Shown: positions 56,871 to 64,000 of the stretch, piece by piece
Layout of the letters: each line of letters begins with the position of its first letter
How positions within the stretch are numbered: the stretch's first letter is position 1
Source: Isoetes taiwanensis
Lineage: Eukaryota > Streptophyta > Lycopodiopsida > Isoetales > Isoetaceae
DNA: 64,000 nt
Direction: 5' to 3'
NCBI GenBank assembly: GCA_021234155.1
Contig: JAJEKV010000058.1
Location: 4,722,600 to 4,786,599 of the forward strand
Made by a program: the position numbers and the translations under genes
Notes under the pieces: generated by a model
What the model was told of the DNA's origin: nothing
The model's input: only the letters and a program-made list of their open reading frames with translations
Databases searched by the model: none

Positions 56871-59456
56871 ATACATTCTGTTCAATACAAGCCACTGTCA
56901 AGGTATTTCCTTCCTTTGTTCTCTTGATCTTAGATAACGATGATGCACTCTGTAGGTTAAGGTCTTGCTAGGTTTTGTTTCACTTTCGCATAGCTGGATA
57001 GGCTATCTTAGCAAATAGCTTTATCACCATGCTAAGTTTCTGTGTTTTGGACATCATGCTTAGGTCATGAGCATGTAATCTATCAAATGTACATTAAACA
57101 AATGATTATTCTGCCTGTATGGTTTCTTAAGACATTTATTTTGTTAGGAACCGATCGACCTAGTATCTAAGTCAACCGCTACGACAATCCTTAAGTCGCT
57201 GCCAATGTATACGACTCCTTCTATGCTGATTGACGATGATGCTGGCATCTCTAATGATGTTAAATTCTTATTTAAACTTGGTGTTGTCCCTTTTTCCCAG
57301 TTTGGAAGTTTTGTAAGATTTGCATTCATTGTCGCATGGATTCAAAACTTTTTACATGGCTTTTCTAAAAGCCAGTGTAAATCTATCTCGTTTCCATCTC
57401 GGTTTGGGCAGCATACTAAGGTTTCCAGTTTGGAAATGCACTGCAGAAGCTCTTTAGTTAGAGGCGTTGAAATAGCATTCAAGTGATTTTTTCTGCTGAA
57501 TTGGAGGTATTTGCAAGATTGGACACACGTGTTGTGTATTTATACTAAGTCTGTATCCTCCAAAGATGTCATTTCGAGGGCCTGCTCAAAAGGCTTAGAT
57601 GTTCGCATCATTTCATTATACCTTTATGCGCGCTTTTTCAAGAGATCATAAAGTAGAGAGAGTCGGGGAAAAACACAAGGTAACATCGTATGTTCTTGCG
57701 GACCTAGTCGAGGGGCAAGGTAGTGCGAACATAGTTTTATGAGATTTGTTGATATCGGGACTTCACATATAGATTTGTCATCCCAAGATAAACGTGCATT
57801 GCATAAAATTGACAATATGCAATGAATTCGAGTCCAAGCAAAACTGGATGCTACTTTCTACATGACAACGATTCTACATCTTATATTCCATCATTCAGTT
57901 TCTAGATGCTATTATGAAGCATTCATCTGCAGGACTCTCGGGTTATCAAGGAATATTGGCTCACACAATAAGAGGTTAGAATTGACACTAGGTTAGAATT
58001 GAATATCTATGTTAGGTGTGCATGCAATGCAATCGTTTTATAAGGAAAAATGTGGATAGATATATTCTTTATGTATTACTTGGGCATGCTATGACGGAAA
58101 TCGCTTGATCAAGCGAGAGGAGGATCTTTGAAAGACCAAAGATTTATTTGTGCAAATGAAGGGAGAAACCTTTATTTCTGCAAATGAATGGAGAAACCAT
58201 GGCTTTGCACTAACTTTTGCTTGTGGTATTTGCAGGAAGCTTGAACTGATATGACTGTGCAACAGTTTCAACAATGCACTCAAGCATATATTTGGAACTA
58301 GCAGAGTAAGATTTAGATCCATCTTGCTATTCTTAGAGTTAGGAATGCCCGCTGCTTGATGCCTTGTCTAGCGAATGTCCCATTTCTTTTTCTAGTTGTG
58401 GCCAAATAACTGCTCTGAGATGGCGACCAACACTAGATTTGATCTGTTATTTGTGTAAAGCAGTTTTATATTTCTCATAAACGAGATTTCATTTCTATTG
58501 TTGGTTATATTCTTCGAAATATGCAGGCCTTGCGTGTTTTACCAGTTATGGTAATGCCTATGCCTGTGCCTTTGCCTGGTTATTTTTTATTTTCTTTGCT
58601 GTTGTTTTTTTAAGTTGGTGGCACAAAGAATAAAGCAATAGAGGATTCACATTCTAATTTTCAACAAGTAACTATAAGCCATTGCAAAATATGTGGCTCG
58701 TCAACAAAGACATGGGGAATTGTTGATCATAGAAATATAATCATGGGAATTCTGTGACTTAGTAATGCAGTATTGGTAGAAAAGATTTAAGATAGAATGT
58801 ATCACTTATAATGCTTGCACCTGTTGTCAATATTAAGGGCCAAAATTTGTTCTAATCTGTTTGTGTAAAATAAATGGCTTGAGGATCAAGTTGTCCAGGT
58901 ATTTGTCCCTGAGGATCAAGCAAAATCCACTTCATGTCATGGGGGCTTTGAGAAAAAGAAAACAAAGATAGGAGAGAGAAAGAATGAAATGCCAAAAATT
59001 CGAATCCAAAGACCTTACAAACCTCTGGTCTGTGAAGGGCTATAATCCCATAGAGCAAGAAACTCAAAATATCACTAACCATCTGAAGATGTTACGTGGA
59101 CAATACATGGCCTTAGGCTAGGAAAACACTCGAATAGGTTAAACTAATATGGTGTTCACCTAAACATTTGGATTACTTCTTTGCAATGATCTATCATGCA
59201 TGTTGAAGTCAAGATCCATTGGAGTTTATATGATGTAAAGGTTTGAGGATACCATGTTGTCTTTATTACACACTCTTGACTTCAACATCTATGTCGAATA
59301 GCTCTTCCCAGAAACAAAAATACTTTACACATATTGATTGTTTTTCAAGAGAGACACGTTGTTGGTTTTTGTTGTTGGTTTTTAATGTTTGAGAGGTATA
59401 AAATGAGCATTTTTGTTCTGAACACTAATGGTCTCTGGTCACAATGTGGATTAATA
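56871..59456. other. Intergenic, nothing firmly recognised
   Basis: Small ORFs on both strands lack domain features. Occasional good splice-like signals (TATTTGCAG at about 58236) do not link into a gene. Confidence 0.35.
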
Positions 59457-59614
59457 CATTTTTGGGTTGCCCCTAGGGGGGGAAACCTTTGTTTAAGTGG
59501 GCTTTTGGCATATCCTAGGTATATGCTGGAACATACCTAGGATATGCTGTGACTGCTCCAAACCTACTCTTTACCTGTAAACTCTCGGTCGCCATTGTTG
59601 CTGTGCGGCTGGTG
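59457..59614 (-). repeat. 155-bp repeat B: second copy of exon 1 and its hairpin
   Basis: The minus strand encodes MATESLQ (59595-59575) followed by the donor GTAAAGAG. The hairpin CATATCCTAGGTATA...CATACCTAGGATATG is kept with one change. It lies 3.8 kb upstream of the first exon at 55.76 kb and could be an alternative first exon or a dead duplicate. Confidence 0.8.
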
Positions 59615-60302
59615 AGGAGTTAGTGATGCAAATGGGTACCATCACCTTCACAAAATGACAATGTTCTAAAATAGCAATTTTGATTGATTATAACAACATA
59701 ACTTTCAAGTATGATTTAAGCCACCTCAACCTCCGGCCACGGAGGGCAACCCTCCGTGCGCAGCACCTTGTTTCAAATGCAAAAGAGGTTGCAAAGCCAT
59801 TATTCAAATTCTTGCTTCTCTTATACATTATTTTTTATTGCCTATATTTTCACACGCCCTAAAATATTTAAACGTTTTAAACCGGCTGAAATTATTGCAT
59901 TTTGTAATTAGCATACGAAATTGTTGGCGTGCAATTCATTAATTATGAATATTCTTGACAGTAATTAATTATTTTGAGGACCTCAATTGATTGTTCAACG
60001 TCTTCAAATTAGCTATTCTAGTTTTAGTAGTCTAGTTTCCTGCGGAAGAGTTGTCTGTGTAGCACGAAGTTATTTGTTGTTGCAATGGTCGCAAAACGCA
60101 TCGTGAGATTCTTTCTTTCATCGCAAATGACGTGATAATCTCATCACCTGGTAAAACATTGAGAATGGTATGCTCTTTTGTGAATGGAGAATGTCAACCT
60201 GCCTAGGAAATGGTTGTGTGAGAGTTTTCAATTTCAGAATGAAAAATTGTGTGTTGTGCAATCTAAGAGTGGTAGAGGAATGACAATTCTTCTTGGACGG
60301 TT
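59615..60302. other. Non-coding, nothing recognised
   Basis: AT-rich, with a small GC-rich palindromic patch CCGGCCACGGAGGGCAACCC at about 59733. No TIR for the transposase downstream was identified. Confidence 0.35.
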
Positions 60303-62198
60303 GTGAATCAAGAGGGGCAGAGTGTGTATGTGGCCCTAGCCTGTAATGGGAACTTTGTCACAGTCGAAGGCACGCCTATTATTCTTGAGGTCAGCACTCC
60401 TCATGCACCAATAATTGTTGACAGTTCGATCCAGCATATTCGTGAGAGTACTGTAAACATTGTTTCCACGTTTCAAATACGTGTTTCAAACGGAGGATAC
60501 GGAAGCTCAGATAAAGTTCTGGACAAAGCTAAACAAAGTAATGATACTAAAGAACTCCCCACCTGCTCAGTTCAAAGGATTCATGGCCGACGAAGCTCAG
60601 GCTAATTGGAATGCAATTAGGGTTGTGTTCAATGATGGCCAGCCCATGGAAGGAAAGGAACGTGGCTGTAAGTTCCATTGGGAACAATGTCTTCAACGAC
60701 ACACAAATAAGTACATATTCCAAGAGCATAGACAAGAGCATCTAAATTTGTGCAGGTCATGGAGATCAGCACCCACTGCAGAGGATGCTGAGGTTGCTTT
60801 TCAAAATATTGTCGGGTTGGTGGCTGGAAAAACTAGCCCTTCGCATATAAGTTCATTAGGCTCGTGGCTAGCATGGTGGCATCAAAGAGTGAGCAGATGG
60901 GGCAACTTCATGGAGGATGGAGGAATCTCAACCGCGCAGCTCAAATCCCTAACACTAATCTATCGGGACCGTGCATGCTAGTTGGCTAGCATCAAGAGGG
61001 TACGTGAATAAATTATCCTTGTACGATGCATGCTCGTACGATCGGACGTAAGTCGCGGCAAAGTGCAAAGTGCAAAGCACATAGAGAACACAATTTTGTT
61101 GGAATAGGTCGGGGATGGATACCTTAATGCTGAGTAATGGGGCACTCCGGTGACTAGTAACGTTACTCCATCCGCTTGTGTCGCCCAGCAATCAAACTCG
61201 GCAGCTTTACATAGTGGTTTAAGGCCCATTCATGCGTGGTTGAGGAGGAAACAATCGACCAGGTGCTAAAAAGGACTAGAGATAGCAACGGAATATAACA
61301 AGGATGTGGGTTCCCAGAGCCATCGCCCGCACAAGAGGGCCCATACCGGTCTAGAGTTAGGATAGATGCTTCAGCAAAGCGGAATATAATCTTTGATAAT
61401 GCTACATACCTTGTACAGGAGTATGATTTGCTGCCAGGGGAATGGGCTATTAGAAGAACAGAGCCTGGTAGTAAAATAAGATGTCAAGGTAGAATAAAGT
61501 CCAATGGTCGAAGATGCAATGCTGAAATTAATAAAGTTCGTACAGAGTCTACTATTGCACCATGCTTCACTGGACAAAGGAAAGTAAATGGGAGAGAGGT
61601 CACACAAAGGTTTTGGTTTTCTCCTCAAAATGTGCAGCATACTTACTATCCAGCTGCAGGCATCATAGCCATACCAACTCGTCCAACAGATTGGCCTGTG
61701 GCAAAAGGAGTAAATATAACTAGTGCAGAGTTGGAAACATTGGAGAGAGGGAACTATTCCGTTAGAGGGATTACCCCACGGAACTCAATGCCCGATATGG
61801 CTAGTGTGAATTCTTCTACTTTAACCAGCTCTGTCCACTTCATGGAACGTTTTGGCAAGCGCATGAACAGACGAGGGAAGCTTTGTATAGAAGCTGAAAC
61901 AAAGCTTAATCAAGCTTTACAACTGGAGTGTGATATTGAGTCTGTAAAGGTCAATATCACCAACAGGGATGTTGCATACCAGTTGCGTCGACCAGATGAA
62001 ACTTATACAGTGAGGGTATGCAAGCATCCCACCTGCACATGCCCGGATTTCATGGGTAGAGAAGTGAAAAGGATATACATTCCATGCAAACATCTGATGT
62101 ACGTATTTGCGAAAGTCCTGAACCACGACCCCAGGTTTTTCTTGGACATCATTCAGCCTGTATTGACAGAGGATGTTCTCCAAAGGGTCCTCGCCTGA
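60303..62198 (+). pseudogene. Mutator-like transposase-derived gene with SWIM zinc finger, broken
   Basis: Frame 1 (60303 to about 60480) runs into frame 2 (about 60460-60981) through a frameshift. The second part has FKGFMADEAQANWNAIRVVF and CKFHWEQCLQRHTNKYI, the C-x2-H region after the third catalytic acidic residue in MULE-type transposases. About 350 nt then lack an open frame. From about 61345 the frame RSRVRIDASAKRNIIFDNAT runs on to a stop at 62196. It carries a four-Cys cluster (RCQGRIKSNGRRC region) and the SWIM finger CTCPDFMGREVKRIYIPCKH (C-x-C-x(n)-C-x-H, 62037-62096). The SWIM half is long, open and undamaged. As read, the gene cannot make a full transposase. The SWIM half could still be expressed. 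Confidence 0.7.
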
Positions 62199-63289
62199 GG
62201 AAAAACAGTTCTTGGTACGAAGATTTCCATATCAAATTATAATAGTTATTAGTCATGTGGTAATCAGCAATTTCGCTAAATGTTGACTCAAACTGATCTC
62301 ATTATGGTATATGTTATAACCTTCACACTACACATGTTCATTAGATGAACGCAAAATTGTTTTATTTTAAAAGGTCTTATAGTGACTTTTGCTACATGGA
62401 AAAAAAAATGGCGAGTGGTACGACATGCCACAATAGAATATTCCTAAGAATATTCTCCCATGGAACCCTCCAAGCCATCTCAAAAAAAAAACCCTCCAAA
62501 TAAAATTCCCCACATTTAAGTAGGGATATTTCTTTGACCCATTTTCTTGGGCTTTGAAAACATGGAGTAAGTACGAATTTCCCATATCTGTTGATACAGT
62601 TCGGCAAAGCGTAAATGAAGAGATGTTAGTTCTGTCTACAAGGCATCATTCTTAAGAAGAGTATTACCATTGTTGAGAGTTTGAGCAAAAGGGCAAACAG
62701 GGCTACGGTAGCCAGATACAAAATTGGAAGCCGATATAGCTTCTTTGATGCAAGATGCTACCTTGGGCGATCTGTTTTGCAACATGGATACAGTCATGAA
62801 AGGTTTGGGAGTGGTATCCATATACCTAATAAGAGAACTTGTGGTCGTTTTAAGCATAGCCATGGAGAACTTGTAGCCAGTTTAAGCATAGCCATGGAGA
62901 TTTGGCTCAATCTGTGCAATGCCCTGAATATTTTTCCATAAGTTATGGATTCATATGTCACAGATCCGGCCCCTTTCTTCATTTGAACGACATGTTACAC
63001 GCAGATGCTTTTGGGTTAAAATTTCATATGGATTAAGGACTTGTTTTTTGCTTCAACGGCATGCTACATGCAGACGCTTCTGAGTTAAGTTTATCGTTTC
63101 AGGATATCAATTCCAATCTCTGGTTTTTTCTAGGTAATAATATGGCCAATGTATATCCATTTGCGTATGGATTCATTGCTTCAAAATATGGAGCATACCT
63201 CAGGAAAGTGTGGAGCTACATGTGGCCGTGTCTTACTGTTATCAAATGACATACACCATGCTGGAAATTCTGACAAGGCTATGGGGAAG
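62199..63289. other. Non-coding with small tandem duplications
   Basis: TTTAAGCATAGCCATGGAGA is repeated at 62852 and 62881. A phrase CATG(T/C)TACA(C/T)GCAGA is repeated at 62991 and 63060. No domain was recognised. Confidence 0.45.
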
Positions 63290-63815
63290 TATCAAAAGCT
63301 GTTCCTGTTCCTGATACTCAAATGCAAGAAGAAGATGTTGTATCTGATTCACGAATAACTAGGTAATGCAATGCATTTCCATTTTAGCAAAGAATACTGG
63401 TTGCTAGTGAAGCTCACAGTCTCCTAGAGCTTAAATACAAAAGATGACTTCATTTTGCATAGCAAATACAGTCTTGAACTAAAAGGTTTGATCAGTGAGA
63501 TTGCTTTGATTTTTCTAAGCTGAAAGCATTTTTTGAATCGTGATTCTTGTAAACGTTTATTTGAATTATGTTATGTGCAAATTTATGGTCTTAATTCTCT
63601 CTTTCTCTCCTGTACTTAAACTAAGTTTATTTCTTACCACGCTCATTTGATCTTTTGGGCAAAAGGCTTACATTAGGTGATCGGTTGACAACCGAGAAGC
63701 CTAAGGTACCTTTTGGCCCTTGCATCTTTACCCTTATCAGGCTAATGATGTATTGATTGGCTGCAGGTACGGGCTTCTCTTCTTAATGGATCCCTTTTGT
63801 TCATAGAGACTTAGG
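63290..63815 (+). CDS. Possible last exons of an unidentified gene
   Basis: A frame YGEVSKAVPVPDTQMQEEDV...DSRIT ends at a donor (ACTAG|GTAATG, about 63361). A short exon between TTACATTAG and AAG|GTACC (63678-63706) and a final piece after GGCTGCAG (63768) reading VRASLLNGSLLFIET-stop would follow. The composition and splice signals look genic, and UTR-like sequence follows to the window end. However, the phases between the first two exons do not fit cleanly. The family is not recognised. Confidence 0.25.
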
Positions 63816-64000
63816 TGAGCTGGGAACTTGGCAACGGATGATGACTGGATCAAAGAATAACTGAAGTTGAAGAAACGACTCCAAAGAAATAAAGTCTTTA
63901 GTTCCTTTTGGAATTGGAGGCAGGTTTACATGTTGTAACTTTACTCTTTAATACGATGCCAAGGTAATCTGCTACGTATTGCTGGTTTGCTGTTACAAAT
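63816..64000. other. Window end, non-coding
   Basis: Possibly 3'UTR of the preceding uncertain exons. No feature was recognised. Confidence 0.3.

Noticed and set aside
55630..59614. The two 155-bp repeats as LTRs of a 4-kb retrotransposon
   Set aside because: They contain a start exon and donor, lack TG...CA ends, a primer site and a target duplication, and enclose unrelated gene relics.

Overview
The window is nuclear DNA of a land plant with a large, transposon-rich genome. The evidence is spliced genes with GT-AG introns of about 50 to 400 bp, a plant-type bHLH factor, plant-specific gene relics (PPR, NPF transporter, pectinesterase, F-box/LRR-15-like), a plant chromovirus with an initiator-Met-tRNA primer site, and short CACTA-like and foldback DNA elements. 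Nothing fixes the species. A fern or another non-flowering plant is plausible from genome style only. No organellar, bacterial, rRNA or CRISPR sequence was seen.

Layout. 1-3000: retro-tail, a tandem duplication holding a 947-bp CACTA element in one copy, and microsatellites. 3900-8760: the one clearly intact conserved gene, a subfamily-XII bHLH factor with a 5'UTR intron and eight coding exons (653 aa deduced). 8760-19000: repeats, a foldback element that captured a pectinesterase exon, small hairpin elements, and kinase and NPF transporter relics. 19414-28444: a 9.0-kb minus-strand LTR retrotransposon (LTRs, primer site, polypurine tract, 5-bp target duplication, decayed chromodomain) with a tRNA-derived SINE at its 5' LTR edge. 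28450-38700: LINE units arranged head to tail, one with recognisable ORF1, endonuclease, reverse transcriptase and C-terminal zinc knuckle, ending in pentanucleotide tails. The SINE and LINE 3' ends look alike. 41487-44680: a TIR element, a PPR relic, a hairpin, and a TIR element carrying a PHD-finger fragment.

45425-55764 (minus strand): the most interesting locus. A small protein gene of about 242 aa can be assembled from a 21-nt first coding exon, a 39-nt second exon and two larger exons. It ends in a ParB/sulfiredoxin-like D-G-N-H-R motif. The second exon exists in about six diverged copies, and the first exon is duplicated again at 59.6 kb. A 6.45-kb insertion made of two head-to-tail units sits in the long intron. 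56200-56870: an F-box/LRR-15-like relic. 60303-62198: a broken transposase-like gene with an intact SWIM zinc finger. 63290-63815: possible last exons of an unidentified gene.

The genes show no functional pathway together. The window is best read as one conserved regulatory gene, one lineage-specific gene, and layered transposon insertions, several of which carry pieces of host genes. All calls come from reading the sequence. No alignment or search was run.
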